Below, in pieces: positions 27,434 to 43,841 of a DNA stretch of 64,000 bases; the stretch's first letter is position 1; each line of letters opens with the position of its first letter. Below the pieces are notes generated by a model. It was given only the letters and a program-made list of their open reading frames with translations. It searched no databases and was not told the origin of the DNA. The stretch is from Nocardia asteroides (GTDB lineage: Bacteria; Actinomycetota; Actinomycetes; Mycobacteriales; Mycobacteriaceae): NCBI RefSeq assembly GCF_900637185.1, contig NZ_LR134352.1, forward strand, positions 1,612,001-1,676,000, read 5' to 3'. The position numbers and the translations under genes are program-made.

Positions 27434-27624
27434 TGCCCGGGTGTTACTGTTGCCCAACCGATCGCCCGGTGGTTGCCGGAGAGTGCCCGAACCGGGTCGG
27501 CATCGGAGGCAACAGGATTCGCCCCGGTCCCGGACGACCGTGCCGGGCGGACCCGTGCCTGGAGCACGGTTGGACAGTGTGAAAACGGCGACGTGGCGAC
27601 GCGGCGCCGGTGAGGGAGAACGAC

Positions 27625-28377
27625 ATGGCAAGAGAACTCGGCTGGATCCGGCAATTCCAGGCTCCCCGGACCGATTCCCTACCGCCGCTGATCGTCTTCC
27701 CGCACGCGGGCGCGGGCGCCTCGGCCTACCGGGTGTTCGCCAAGCGTATGAGCCAGGATTTCGACACAGTCATCGTGCAGTACCCGGGTCGCCAGGATCG
27801 CGCGCGCGAGGCCGCCGCCGAGACCCTGCCCGAGCTCGCCGCCGGTGCCTTCGAGGCCTTTCGCGCCTCCGCCCACGACACCGGCGCGCCGGTCACCGTC
27901 TTCGGGCACAGCATGGGTTCGCTGGTCGCCTTCGAATTCGTCCGGCTGGCCGAGGCCGCCGGGTTGTCCGTGCGTTTGCTGGTGACCTCCGCCGCGGCCG
28001 CGCCGCATCGGATCGCCGACCTGCCCGGCCATCCCACCGAGGACGAGGAATTGCTCGACCACATGGCCACGCTCAACGGCACCGGCGCCGACGTGATGGG
28101 CAGCCGTGACGTGATGCGGATGGCCCTGCCCGTCCTCAAGGCCGACTACCGGGCCTTCGACGCCTACTCCTGCGGCACCGACGTGCAGGTCGCCGCGCCT
28201 CTGCTGGTGCTCGGCGGCGACGACGACCCGTTCGTCGGCCCGCGCGACCTCTACGCCTGGGAGACCAACACCAGCGGTGGAATCGAGGTGAACCTGTTCG
28301 AGGGCGGGCACTTCTATCTCGACGAGAACCTGGACGCCGTCGCCGAGGCGCTGGCCGGTCAGGCGATCAGCCGATGA
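27625..28377 (+). CDS. nbtA: Type II thioesterase (nocobactin biosynthesis)
   Basis: 250 aa, similar in type to mycobacterial MbtT. Alpha/beta hydrolase with FPHAGAGASAY near the N-terminus, nucleophile motif GHSMGS, an acid in GGDDDPF and the histidine in FEGGHFYL. Such enzymes remove wrong acyl groups from carrier proteins of the NRPS/PKS. The ATG at 27625 is preceded by AGGGAGAA. A leader of about 190 nt follows the iron box. It overlaps the ketosynthase gene by four bases (ATGA) and starts a five-gene operon. In N. farcinica disruption of nbtA is reported to reduce nocobactin output. Confidence 0.88.
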   Translation: MARELGWIRQFQAPRTDSLPPLIVFPHAGAGASAYRVFAKRMSQDFDTVIVQYPGRQDRAREAAAETLPELAAGAFEAFRASAHDTGAPVTVFGHSMGSLVAFEFVRLAEAAGLSVRLLVTSAAAAPHRIADLPGHPTEDEELLDHMATLNGTGADVMGSRDVMRMALPVLKADYRAFDAYSCGTDVQVAAPLLVLGGDDDPFVGPRDLYAWETNTSGGIEVNLFEGGHFYLDENLDAVAEALAGQAISR

Positions 28378-29693
28378 GCCCCGAGTCCGACCCGATCGTC
28401 ATCGTCGGCATGGGCGTCGAGGCGCCCGGCGGCGTCGACACCCTGCCCGCGTACTGGGCGGCGCTGGCCGAGGGCCGCGAACTGATCGGCCCGTTCCCCC
28501 GGGATCGCGAGTGGCCGCTCGACGAGCTGTTCGCCCTCGGCAGGCTCGACGGCTGGGCCCCGGTCCGCGACGCGGGCGGGTTCCTCGACGGCGCCACCGA
28601 ATTCGACGCCCAGTTCTTCGGCATCACCCCGCGTGAGGCGGTCGCGATGGACCCGCAGCAGCGGGTCGCGATGCGGGTGGCCTGGCGCGCGCTCGAGCAC
28701 GCGGGCATCAATCCCGGTGCGCTCGAGGGTGTTTCGGCGGGTGTCTGGATGGGCGTGTCCGCCGCCGAGTACGGGCCGCGCGTCGGCGAGGTCAACGAGT
28801 ACAGCGGCTACCGGGCCACCGGCACCGCGCTCGGCGCCGTCGCCGGACGCATCTCGCACGGGCTCGGCCTGGTCGGTCCATCGATCAGCGTCGACACCGC
28901 GTGCGCGTCCTCGCTGACCGCCGTGCACCAGGCCGCCTCGGCCATCCGGGCGGGCGAATGCGACTGGGCGCTGGCAGGCGGGGTGTGCGTGATGGGTTCG
29001 CCCGGCGCGTTCTACGAGTTCTCCAAGAACAACGCCATCGCCACCGACGGGCACTGCCGCTCCTACGCCGCCGACCCGACCGGGACCCTGTGGGGCGAGG
29101 GCGCGGGCGTGATCGTGCTGGAACGGCAATCGCGTGCCGAGGCGCTCGGCCACCGGATCTACGGGCAGCTGCTCGGTTCGCGGGTCAACCACAACGGCGC
29201 GGGCGCGCCGATCGCGGTGCCCAGCGCGGCCGCGCAGCAGCGGCTCATCGAGGCCACCGTGGCCGCGGCGGGCATCAGCGCGCACGACATCGGCTTGATC
29301 GAGGGCCACGGGACCGGCACCGCCGTCGGCGACCCGCTCGAACTGACCGCGCTGGCCGCCACCTACGGCGACCCGGAGCGCGCGGAAGGCCCCCTGCTGG
29401 GCTCGGTGAAGTCCAACGCGGGCCACGCCCAGGCAGCCTCGGGCATGCTCGGGCTCATCAAGGTGCTGCTGTGCGGTGCGCACGGCGCCATCGCGCCGAG
29501 CCTGTGGGCCGACGCCCCGACCACCGACATCGACTGGGACGCCACCAGTCTGCGGCTCGCCGCCGCGCTCACCGACTGGGCGCCCGACGCGGACGGCATG
29601 CGCTACGGCGCGGTGTCCTCGTTCGGCGTCGCGGGAACCAACGCGCACGCCATCGTCGGCCTGCCGGTGCTGGAGGAGACCAACCATGGCTGA
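28374..29693 (+). CDS. nbtB: Stand-alone beta-ketoacyl synthase (MbtC-like)
   Basis: 439-aa polyketide ketosynthase without other domains. The active-site set is complete: C177 in DTACASS, H312 in EGHGTGT and H349 in KSNAGHAQ. It would extend an acyl chain by one malonyl unit supplied on the AT-KR-ACP protein encoded next, giving the 3-hydroxy acid that links the two halves of the siderophore. The stop overlaps the next start by eight bases. Length and order match mycobacterial MbtC. Confidence 0.92.
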   Translation: MSPESDPIVIVGMGVEAPGGVDTLPAYWAALAEGRELIGPFPRDREWPLDELFALGRLDGWAPVRDAGGFLDGATEFDAQFFGITPREAVAMDPQQRVAMRVAWRALEHAGINPGALEGVSAGVWMGVSAAEYGPRVGEVNEYSGYRATGTALGAVAGRISHGLGLVGPSISVDTACASSLTAVHQAASAIRAGECDWALAGGVCVMGSPGAFYEFSKNNAIATDGHCRSYAADPTGTLWGEGAGVIVLERQSRAEALGHRIYGQLLGSRVNHNGAGAPIAVPSAAAQQRLIEATVAAAGISAHDIGLIEGHGTGTAVGDPLELTALAATYGDPERAEGPLLGSVKSNAGHAQAASGMLGLIKVLLCGAHGAIAPSLWADAPTTDIDWDATSLRLAAALTDWAPDADGMRYGAVSSFGVAGTNAHAIVGLPVLEETNHG

Positions 29694-32600
29694 GTACCGT
29701 CTGCCCGACGGCCGCGTTCCCGTCCTGCTGTCCTCCGACAGCGTCGACGGCCTGCGCGCCGAGGCCGTCGCCGTGGGCGACTACCTGCGCGCCCATCCCG
29801 GCGTCACCGCGGAACGCCTGGCGGACATGCTGTTCCGCACCCGCGTCGCGCGCCGCCGCCGGGCCCTGATCCTGGCGACGCCGTCGGCCGCCGACCCGGC
29901 CGAGCTGCTCGCCGCCCTCGACGCGATCGCCGCCGACCAGCCGCACGAGCTGGTCGTGCGGGCCGACACCGCGGCGAGCGCCCGCAAGGTGGGCTTCGTG
30001 TTCCCCGGTCAGGGCAGCCAGCGTCCCGGCATGGGCGCGGTGTTCTACGAGCTGTCCGACGCCTACCGCGCCGTCGTCGACGAGTGCGCCGCCATCCACG
30101 CCGAACGCTTCGGCCACGCCCAGCCGCTGCACTACCTGCTCGGTCACGAGGGGCAGTACGAGGACACGGTGTGGGAAGTGCAGCCCGCCCTGATGTTCCA
30201 CATGACCGGCCTGGCCGCGCTGTGGCGGGCCGCGGGCGTCGACCCCGACGCGACCGTCGGCCACAGCCAGGGCGAACTCGCCGCGGGCGCGGTTTCCGGC
30301 GTGATGACGCTGCGCGACTCGGTGCTCGCGGTGACCCACCGCGCGCTGCTCGCCGACCGGCTGTCCCCGCGCGGCTACTCGATGGCCGTCTTCGGCATGG
30401 ACCGCGAGAGCGTGGAAGCGCTGATGGCCCGCAACTCCAGCTGGGCCGAGCTGGCGGTCGTGAACTCGCCGCACATCATCGCCATCTCCGGTGAACGCGG
30501 CGCGGTCGTGGAGATGGTGGAGGCGGCCACCGCGCGTGGCCAGTTCGCCAGGGAGATCCGGGTGGCCTTCCCGGCGCACACTTCGATCGTCGCCGAGGTC
30601 CGGTCCGAATTCGAGGGCTTCCTCGGTGACGAGATGAGCTCGCCGAACTTCGCCGCCACCGAGATCCCCTGCTACGGCGCCACGCTCGGCGAGCCGATCA
30701 CTCCCGACCTGCTGCAGGAGCAGTACTGGTACTGGAACCTGCGCAACCGGGTGCGCTTCGACCGCGCCGTGGTCAGCGCGGGCAGCGACGGCGTGGACCT
30801 GCTGATCGAGGTTGCCGAGCATCCGGTGCTGCAGCTGGCGCTGCAGGAGAACCTGAGCCTGGTCCCGAACCGTCCCGGCCTGCCCCCGCGCGACTTCCGC
30901 GTGCTGGGCACCTCCCTGCGCACCGCCGACGGCCTGTCGGAGTTCACCCGCAACCTCGCCCAGGTCGCGGTGCTCGACAGCACCTACCGCTGGGACGCGC
31001 TGCGTGTGGACGACGCGGTGTCGCTGCCGCTGCGCGACTTCCCGCACACGGTCACCGCGTCCAAGCGCCTGTGGGCGCCGCTGGGCGCCAACGTCACACC
31101 GGCCGAGCTGGTCGTCGAGACGCCGAAACCACAACGGCTGGTGGAACAGTGGACGCCGGTGCAGCGCCGCACCCTCACCGCCCCGCGCAACCTGCTCATC
31201 GTCGACCACACCGGCGCCTGCGTCGACCTGGCCACCGCGCTGCTCGCGGCCGCCGACCGGCACGGCGCGGGCGCGCGCGTCTTCGGCCCGGCCGACCTGG
31301 CCGCCGACGCCGCGTTCACCCTCGGGGACGGTTCGCCCGCCGACACGGTCGTGGTGCTGGTGCCGCCGACCACCGACGACGACACCGCCGCCGCGATCGA
31401 CGCGCTCACCGCCTTCTACGCCGACCGCCCCTGGGCCACCGCGCTGTCCGCGCTGCGTCCCGGCGGCGAATGCTGGCTGCTCACCGTGGGCGGCGAGACC
31501 GTCCGCGACGGCGATCCGCTGCCCGCGCTGTTCCAGTCGGGCGTCACCGCCGGCTTCCGCAGCGTCGGCATCGAGCATCCCGGCATCCTGTTCCGGCACC
31601 TCGACCTCGCCGCGACCGAACCGGTCTCCGGGCAGGCCGCCAAGATCGTCGGCGCCCTGCACTCCAGCGGTGAGGCCGAGCTGGCGCTGCGCTCGGGCAA
31701 GGTGTTCGTCAAGCGCCTGGTCGCCGACACCGTCACCGACAGCGGCTCGCTCGGCGCCGGGCTCGACCACGTGGTGATCATCGGCGGCACCGGTCAGCTG
31801 GGGCTGCGGTTCACCGATCATCTGGCACGGGTCGGCGCGGGCCGGGTCACCCTGCTCAGCCGCAGCGGCGAAACTCCCGCGCTGGCAGGCGAGCTCAGCC
31901 GTCTGCGTGGTCTCGGCGACACCGAGATCGTGGTGCGCGCCTGTGACGTGAGCGATGCCGCCGCGGCGGCCGCCTTCGGCGCCGAGATCGCCGACCGCCC
32001 GGTCGACCTGGTGATCCATGCCGCCGTCAACTACGTCGACGCCGAACTCGGTCAGATCACCGAGGACGCCGTGCGCACCGCCGCGAGCGCCAAGCTGCAC
32101 GGCCTGGACAACCTCGTCGACTCCGTCCCGCTGACCGGCGACGCGCGCGTGCTGCTCTGCTCGTCCATGGCGGCGACCCTGGGCGGGCGCGGCCAGATCC
32201 TCTACGCGGTGACCAACCGCATGCTCGACGGCGCCGCGCGCCGGCTGCGCGCACGCGGCATCGCCGCGAGCAGTCTGCAATGGGGCCTGTGGAGCGTGGC
32301 CGGTCCGCTCGACGACGCCGGGTTCGCCCGGGTCGAGGAGGCGGGCGTGTACCCGATGGTGCCCGCCGACGCCATCGCGGCCGGACTCGTGGAGCCGGTC
32401 CGCGACGGCGTGATCATCGCTTCCGACTGGGACTTCCTGCGCGACGTGCTCGGCGCGTTCGGCCAGGCCAGCCTGCTCACCGGCCTCGAATCGAATGTCC
32501 CGGCGCGGCAGGTGAGCTCACCCGCCGAGATCGCGAGCCCGCAACCCGCGCCCGACGCCGTCCCGGCGGCGCCGAGCGCCGCGCCTGCCGCGGGGGTCCC

Positions 32601-32835
32601 GCTGGACCTGCGCATGCGCACCGAGCTGCTCAAGGTGATCGGCGGCGACAGCGCCGAATCCATCGACGCCACCATGCCGTTGGTCGCGCTCGGCCTGGAC
32701 TCGTTGCAGGCCTTGGACTTCCGCAAGCGGGTCAAAGCGGAGCTGGACCAGGACCTGCCGGTCGCGGCGATTCTCGGCGGCGCGTCGCTCGACGACGTCG
32801 TGCTGCTCATGGCACAGAACACCAACCAGGGCTGA
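29686..32835 (+). CDS. nbtC: Polyketide synthase AT-KR-ACP (MbtD-like)
   Basis: 1049 aa. An N-terminal linker is followed by an acyltransferase (FVFPGQGSQRPGMG, nucleophile S194 in GHSQGE), then a two-part ketoreductase with the nucleotide motif GGTGQLG near residue 700 and a Ser/Tyr/Asn set (CSSMAAT, LYAVTN). A C-terminal acyl carrier has the phosphopantetheine serine S1006 in GLDSLQ. Together with the separate ketosynthase it forms one complete extending and reducing module. The start is the ATG at 29686 that overlaps the nbtB stop; the frame is open upstream only inside nbtB. Confidence 0.92.
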   Translation: MAEYRLPDGRVPVLLSSDSVDGLRAEAVAVGDYLRAHPGVTAERLADMLFRTRVARRRRALILATPSAADPAELLAALDAIAADQPHELVVRADTAASARKVGFVFPGQGSQRPGMGAVFYELSDAYRAVVDECAAIHAERFGHAQPLHYLLGHEGQYEDTVWEVQPALMFHMTGLAALWRAAGVDPDATVGHSQGELAAGAVSGVMTLRDSVLAVTHRALLADRLSPRGYSMAVFGMDRESVEALMARNSSWAELAVVNSPHIIAISGERGAVVEMVEAATARGQFAREIRVAFPAHTSIVAEVRSEFEGFLGDEMSSPNFAATEIPCYGATLGEPITPDLLQEQYWYWNLRNRVRFDRAVVSAGSDGVDLLIEVAEHPVLQLALQENLSLVPNRPGLPPRDFRVLGTSLRTADGLSEFTRNLAQVAVLDSTYRWDALRVDDAVSLPLRDFPHTVTASKRLWAPLGANVTPAELVVETPKPQRLVEQWTPVQRRTLTAPRNLLIVDHTGACVDLATALLAAADRHGAGARVFGPADLAADAAFTLGDGSPADTVVVLVPPTTDDDTAAAIDALTAFYADRPWATALSALRPGGECWLLTVGGETVRDGDPLPALFQSGVTAGFRSVGIEHPGILFRHLDLAATEPVSGQAAKIVGALHSSGEAELALRSGKVFVKRLVADTVTDSGSLGAGLDHVVIIGGTGQLGLRFTDHLARVGAGRVTLLSRSGETPALAGELSRLRGLGDTEIVVRACDVSDAAAAAAFGAEIADRPVDLVIHAAVNYVDAELGQITEDAVRTAASAKLHGLDNLVDSVPLTGDARVLLCSSMAATLGGRGQILYAVTNRMLDGAARRLRARGIAASSLQWGLWSVAGPLDDAGFARVEEAGVYPMVPADAIAAGLVEPVRDGVIIASDWDFLRDVLGAFGQASLLTGLESNVPARQVSSPAEIASPQPAPDAVPAAPSAAPAAGVPLDLRMRTELLKVIGGDSAESIDATMPLVALGLDSLQALDFRKRVKAELDQDLPVAAILGGASLDDVVLLMAQNTNQG

Positions 32836-32849
32836 GGGGCCGAAAGAAC

Positions 32850-37906
<5,057 letters not shown>

Positions 37907-37910
<4 letters not shown>

Positions 37911-40900
37911 GCGCGCCGCAGATCGAGGACGTGCTCGCGCTGAGCCCGTTGCAGGAAGGCTTGTTCTCCCTGTCGCGGCTGGCGGGGACCGAGATCGACC
38001 TCTACACCATGCAATTCGTGGTCGACATCGACGGACCGCTCGACGCCGGCCTGCTGCGGCGCAGCGCCCAGGCGATGCTGGACCGGCATCCGAACCTGCG
38101 CGCCGCGTTCTGGGACACCGATGTGCCCAAGCCGGTGCAGATCATTCCGTCCCGGGCCGAGCTGCCGTGGACCGAGCGGGACGCGCGCACTACGGAATTC
38201 GACGCGATCGCCGAATCCGAGCGCCGGGTGCCGTTCGCGCTCAGCCGTGGCCCGGCGCTGCGGGTGCTGCTGCTGAACGTCACCGACGCGCCGGAGCCGC
38301 GCAGGCGGATGATCCTCACCGCGCACCACATCCTGATGGACGGCTGGGCGGTCGCGGTGTTCTTCACCGAACTGCTCGCCGTCTACCGGACGGGTGGCCG
38401 CCTCGACGGCCTGCCCGCCCCGCGCCCCTACCGCGACTACATCGGCTGGCTCGGCGCCCAGGACCACGACGCCGCCGCCCGCCGGTGGGCCGAGTACCTG
38501 GGACAGGTCAGCGCGCCGCTGGTACTGGCCGACGGCGCGGCCGCCACCGGTGCCACGGTGCCCGAGACCACCCGCCTGCGCCTGTCGGCCACCGAGACCG
38601 ACCGGCTCCAGCAGTGGGCGCGCGCCAACGGCATGACGCTCAACACCGCCGTGCAGTTCGCCTGGACCCTGCTGCTCGGCCGGATCACCGACCGCCGCGA
38701 TGTCGTCTACGGCACCACCATCTCCGGCCGCCCGGAGAAGCTGACCGGCGTGGAGGGCATGGTCGGCCTGTTCATCAACACCGTCCCGGTGGTGCACCGC
38801 CTCGACCCCGCCGAACCGGTGGTCGCGCAGTGCGCACGCCTGCAACGGGATTCGGCCGCCATGCGCGACATCGGCTACCTCAGCCTGTCGACCCTGCAGC
38901 GCGCGGCCGGGCACGGCGCCCTGTTCGACACCCTGTTCGTCTTCGAGAACGCCCCCATCGACGACGCCATCCAGACCGTCACCGCCCCCGACGGCGCCCG
39001 GTTCCGGCCGATCGAGATGGAGAGCCTCGCCCACTACCCGCTCACGGTGGTCTCGCACCTGAGCGACGGCGACCTCCTGGTCCTCGTCGAGGCGATCCCG
39101 GCCCTGCTCGGCCACCTCGATCCCGCCGATCTGGGCGCACGCCTGGTCACGGTCCTGCGCGCGCTCCCGCAGCTGGACGCCGAGGCGACTCCCGACGCCA
39201 TCGACCTGCTCACCGCCGACGAGCACGCCGAACTGCTTTCGGCGGCAACCGATCTCGCTCCCGCCCCGACAGCGACCCCGTGGGAGCTGTTCGCGCGACA
39301 GACCGCGGCGACCCCGGACGCGGTGGCGCTCACCACCACCGCGGGCGAGGTCTTCACCTACCGCGAACTGCACGATCAGGCCTGCCGACTGGCGGGGGAG
39401 TTCGCGGCCGACGGTGTCGGTCCGGAAACCGTTGTCGCGCTGATGCTCCCGCGCGGCACCGCGTCGATCGTCGCCATCCTGGCCACCTTCGCCGCGGGCG
39501 CCGCGTACGTGCCGGTGGACATCACCCTGCCCGCGAGCCGCATCGAATCCATTCTGCGCCAGTCGAACCCGGTGCTCGCGGTTCTCCGAACCCAGGACCG
39601 CGCGCTGCTCGACGGCGAAGGCATCCAGCAAGCGGCCCTGTTCGTCGACGACCCCGCCGTCGTCGCACGCGTCGCCGCGCGCGCCGCGCAGGCTCCCGAG
39701 GTCCGCCGCGAACCGGACCACAGCGCCTACATCATCTTCACCTCCGGCTCCACCGGCGAGCCCAAGGGTGTCGTCGGCACGAATGCCGCCCTGGCCGCCT
39801 ATTTCGCCGATCACGACGAGCGCTTCTACCGCCCCGCCATGGCGAAACTCGGCCGGCCGCTGCGGATCGCGCACGCCTGGTCGCTCGGGTTCGACGCGTC
39901 CTGGCAGCCGATGGTCGGCTTCTTCGCAGGCCAGGCGCTGCACCTGTTCGACGCCGAGGAGATGCGCGACGCGCACCGGATCGTCGCGGGCATGGCCGAA
40001 TTCGGCATCGACATGATCGACACCACCCCGTCCATGCTGGCCCAGCTGGCCGCGGCGGGCCTGCTCGACCGGGAACTGCCGGTGCTGGCGCTGGGTGGCG
40101 AGGCCATCGACACCGCCCTGTGGGCGCGGCTGCGCGCCCTGCCGGGGACGGCTGTGTACAACTGCTACGGCCCCACCGAGACCACCGTCGAAGCCGTGGT
40201 CGCGCCCGTCGCAACCTCACAGATCCCGACCATCGGCACCGCCAACGGTGGCATGGTCGGCTATGTCCTGGATTCGCGGCTGCGGCCGGTGCCGCCCGGC
40301 ATCGTCGGCGAGCTCTACCTGTCCGGTGCGCAGCTGGCCCGTGGCTACCTGGGTAAACCCGCCGTCACCGCCGACCGGTTCTGCGCCGACCCGCAACGGC
40401 CCGGTCAGCGCATGTACCGCACCGGTGACCTGGTGCGCAGGCTGCCCGGCGGCCGCTTCGGCTACCTCGGCCGCGCCGACGCGCAGGTCAAGGTGCGTGG
40501 CTACCGCATCGAGGTGGGCGAGATCGAGACCGCGCTGCGCCGCTCCGCCGACATCGACACCGCCGCGGTCACCGTGGTGCGCCGCGCCGGTGGCGCGTCG
40601 CTGGTCGGGTTCGTCGTCGGCAAGGCCGACCGTGCCGTGGTGGTGAGCCGGGTGCGCGCCGATCTGGCCCAGCGCCTGCCCGCGTACATGATTCCCGCGC
40701 GAATCATCGTGCTCGAGCGGCTGCCGGTGAACGTCAACGGCAAGCTCGACGGCCACGCGCTGGCCGAACTGGCCACCCAGGCCCTCTCGGCCGCCGAGAG
40801 CAACGCCGCCGCCGAGACCCCCACCGAGATCGCGCTGAGCGAGGTGTTCGCCGAGCTGTTCGACGGCCGCGCCCCCGGTGTGGACGCCGACTTCTACGAG

Positions 40901-42439
40901 CTCGGCGTGGACAGCATCGTCGCGATCTCGCTGGTCAACAAGGCCAGGCGCCGCGGCATCGCGCTGAACCCGCGAATGGTGCTGGCCTGCCCCACGATTC
41001 GCGAGCTGGCCGCCGCCGTCGACGACGGTCCCGCGGTCGCCGCCGCGGCCGGTGCCGAGGCCTACGGAGTGGTGCCGCCGCTGCCGGTGGTGTCGTGGAT
41101 GTACGAGTACGGCAACTATCGCCGCTTCACCCAGAGCGCCCTGCTGCGCCTGCCAGCCGGCATCGACCGAGCCGGTCTCGAGGCCACGCTCCAGGCCCTG
41201 CTGGACGCGCACGACACCCTGCGCGCGACCCTCACCGACACGCCGGACGGGCCGCGCCTGGTGACCCGGGCGCCCGGTGCCGTGCGGGCGGCCGATGTCG
41301 TCCTGGAGGCGCCGCGCGACCTCACCGGTGCCGAACTCCATTCGGCCATCACCGAATACGCGCGCCTCGCCAACGACGCCATCGATCCGCGCGCGGGGGA
41401 GATGGTGCGCGCGGTGTGGTTCGCCGGTGCGGAAGACGCGCTGCTGCTGTCGATCCACCACCTGGCCGTCGACGTCGTGTCCTGGCACATCATGATCGAC
41501 GGACTCGCCGCCGCCTGGGAACAGATCCAGTCCGGGGTGGCGCCCAAGATGCTGCCCGAGTTCACCTCCTACCGGCAGTGGTCCGAGGCCATGTGGCAGC
41601 GCGCCACCGAACCGGAAGTGCTGGCCCAGCGCGACTATTGGGCCGCGCAGGTCAGCGCGCCGGACGCTCCGCTCGGCGCGCGGTTGCCCGCACCGGCCAC
41701 CGACACCTGGTCGACCTTGCGGGTCAGCTCGGTCGCGACCCCGGTCGCGCTGACCGAGCGGCTGCTGGCCCGGGCGGGCAAGGACGAGGGCGTGCGCGAA
41801 CTGCTGCTCACCGCCCTCACCGTCACCATGGCCTCGATCCACGCGGACAACGGCAACGACCCCGCCGCGGGCGCGCTGATCGCGCTGGAGGGACACGGCC
41901 GCGCCGACGCCGAACTCGGCACCGACACCGCCAACACCCTCGGCTGGTTCACCAGTGTGTTCCCGGTCCGTCTCGGCGTGGGAACGCAGGCGGTGGATGT
42001 CTCTCGGGCGCAAGCGGATCCGGATGCCGTGGGGCTCCTGCTCGACAGCGTGGCGACGCACCTGCGCGAGATCCCCAACCAGGGTCTGGACTACGGTCTG
42101 CTCCGCTATGTGGACCGCGTCGCCGAACTGCGGGCCGCCGCCGAACCCCAGGTGGAGTTCAACTACCTGGGCCGCGTCGACCTGTCCGGCACCGAGGGTA
42201 AGCCCTGGTCGCTGCTGGTCGGCGCGCACGACGACGCGCTGCCGCTGGACCCGGAACCCGACCTGCCGCTGCGCTACGCGGTCGACGTCATCGCCGGTAT
42301 CGGCACCACGCCCGACGGCCCGGCGCTGACGACCAACTTCCGCTGGAGCACGGCCCTGTTCACCGAGGCCGAGGCCGCACGCTTCGCGCGACGCTGGGAA
42401 CAGGCGCTCAGCGCGCTGGTCGACGCGGTCGGCCGCTAG
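37907..42439 (+). CDS. NRPS, C-A-PCP-E (MbtF-like)
   Basis: 1510 aa, comparable to MbtF. Condensation (HHILMDG at 140-146), adenylation (TSGSTGEPKG near 610, YRTGDLVRR, NGKLDG), carrier with S1003 in LGVDSIV (Val replaces the usual second Gly) and a terminal epimerisation domain (HHLAVDVVSW from 1184, plus GHGR and FNYLGR). By analogy it adds the terminal N6-hydroxylysine, which cyclises to the caprolactam and so releases the product; no thioesterase domain is present. It is the last gene of the operon and is followed by a hairpin. By position it should be nbtE; the assignment is provisional. Confidence 0.9.
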
Positions 42440-42450
42440 CGAGACACCGG

Positions 42451-42477
42451 ACGCGGGCGGCCCTCGGCTGCCCGCGT
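42451..42477 (+). terminator. Terminator after the nbt operon
   Basis: An 11-bp stem with one G-T pair and a 5-nt loop, 12 bp after the NRPS stop codon, followed by TCG. Confidence 0.6.
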
Positions 42478-42534
42478 TCGGCGTTTCCGGTGGTTAGGCT
42501 GGCGAAGTCCGCTCTCCTCCGGAAGGAAGTCAAG

Positions 42535-42867
42535 ATGAGTCCCACCATCGGTGCCGTCGTGATCCCCGTTTCCGACCTGGATTCGGCCAAGAAGATCTAC
42601 ACCGCCCTCTACGGCACACCCCACACCGACCAGCCCTACTACGTCGGCTACAACGTCGACGGCTTCGAGATCAGCCTCAACCCGCAGGGCGACTCCGCCG
42701 CGGGCCCCGTCGCCTACACCGACGTCGCCGACCTCGACGCCACCCGCACGGCCCTGCTGTCCGCGGGCGCCGCCGAACACGCCGCCCCCCGCGAGGTGGC
42801 CCCCGGCCTGCGCATCTGCGTCCTCACCGACCCCGACGGCAACCCCTTCGGCCTCCGCGGAAAGTAG
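42535..42867 (+). CDS. VOC-family glyoxalase-like protein
   Basis: 110 aa, one vicinal-oxygen-chelate domain of two beta-alpha-beta-beta-beta units: GAVVIPVSDLDSAKKIYTAL at the start and ICVLTDPDGNPFGLRGK at the end. The ATG at 42535 has GGAAGGAAG upstream. Family members are metal-dependent lyases, dioxygenases or resistance proteins; this one cannot be assigned. Its end nearly touches the convergent WYL regulator. Confidence 0.82.
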   Translation: MSPTIGAVVIPVSDLDSAKKIYTALYGTPHTDQPYYVGYNVDGFEISLNPQGDSAAGPVAYTDVADLDATRTALLSAGAAEHAAPREVAPGLRICVLTDPDGNPFGLRGK

Positions 42868-42869
42868 CG

Positions 42870-43841
42870 TCAGGGCCCGCGGTACCTGGTGGCCAGGGTG
42901 GTGGCTCGGGTGTGCAGGGCGGTGCGCAGTGCGGCCGGGGTGAGGGCTTCGGCGTCGGGGCCGAGTTGCCAGAGGGCCCATTCGGCGTGGCGAGCGTCCT
43001 GGAAGGTCACGTCCATGCGGAGCAGGCCGTCGGGGTCGGTGTGTTCCGCGTGGACGGCCACCGCGGTGGCGACCAGGTCGTCGCGGCGGGCCGGATCGAC
43101 CCGGACCAGCACGGCGAGCTGGTCGCCGCCGGCGCGGAAGCGGGTGGCGCGGTCGCGCCAGGCCCGGTCCAGGTCGACCCGGTCCGGTCGCCGCGCCGGC
43201 TCGGGCAGTTCCTCGGCGGCCGACACCCGCGACAGCCGGTAGGTGCGGTCCGCGCCGGACCGGGTGGCGAGCAGATAGCCCTGGTCACGGACGATCACCA
43301 CGCCGATCGGGTCGACCGTGCGCCACCGCGGCTCCTCGTCGAGCGCCGCGTACCGGATGCGCAGCTTGGTGCCGGCGAAGACCGCTCGCCGGATCTCCGC
43401 CAGAATCGCGCCCGGCACCTCCTCGGTGACCCGGCGCCGCGACAGCAGATCGGTCTCCGGTTCGATGAGCAGTCGTTCGGCCACGTCGGCGGCGGTATCC
43501 CGATAGGTCGGCGGCAGCGCGTCGACCACCTTGAGCATCGCCCCGGCGAGGGCCGTGCCGAGCCCGAATGCCTGTGCGCCGCGCCGGGATCCGGCGATCA
43601 GCAGGGCCAGCGCCTCGTCGTGGGTGAGTCCGGTGAGCTCGGTCCGGAACCCGGGCAGCAGCGCGAAACCGCCGTGCCTGCCGCGCTCGGCGTAGACCGG
43701 GACGCCCGCCGTGGACAGCGCCTCGATATCGCGGAGCACGGTGCGGGTGGACACTTCGAGTTCCTCGGCCAGCTCGGTCGCGGTCAGCCTGCCGCGCTGA
43801 CGCAGCAGCAGCACCAGCGAAACCAACCGGTCGGCGCGCAT
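42870..43841 (-). CDS. WYL-domain transcriptional regulator (YafY type)
   Basis: 323 aa. The N-terminal winged helix of the HTH_11/DeoR type reads RLVSLVLLLRQRGRLTATELAEELEVSTRTVLRDIEALSTAGVP (key part ELAEELEVSTRTVLRDI). The middle and C-terminal WYL domain (LRIRYAALDEEPRWRTVDPIGVV, then YRLSRVSAA) may bind a ligand or nucleic acid. The ATG at 43841 begins at the helix-turn-helix; the frame continues 5' across the divergent gene and is not used. It is divergent from a RidA-family gene 102 bp away and may control it. Confidence 0.85.
   Translation of the reverse strand: MRADRLVSLVLLLRQRGRLTATELAEELEVSTRTVLRDIEALSTAGVPVYAERGRHGGFALLPGFRTELTGLTHDEALALLIAGSRRGAQAFGLGTALAGAMLKVVDALPPTYRDTAADVAERLLIEPETDLLSRRRVTEEVPGAILAEIRRAVFAGTKLRIRYAALDEEPRWRTVDPIGVVIVRDQGYLLATRSGADRTYRLSRVSAAEELPEPARRPDRVDLDRAWRDRATRFRAGGDQLAVLVRVDPARRDDLVATAVAVHAEHTDPDGLLRMDVTFQDARHAEWALWQLGPDAEALTPAALRTALHTRATTLATRYRGP

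Noticed and set aside
27433..27582. A cysteine-rich ORF of 49 codons in the nbtA leader that looks like a Cys-attenuation leader peptide.
   Set aside because: Its ATG lies only two bases beyond the likely -10 TATACT, so it would be upstream of the transcript start and could not be translated from that codon.
42490..42867. Start of the VOC gene at 42490.
   Set aside because: The ATG at 42535 has a strong ribosome-binding site and matches the usual domain start; the earlier codon has none.
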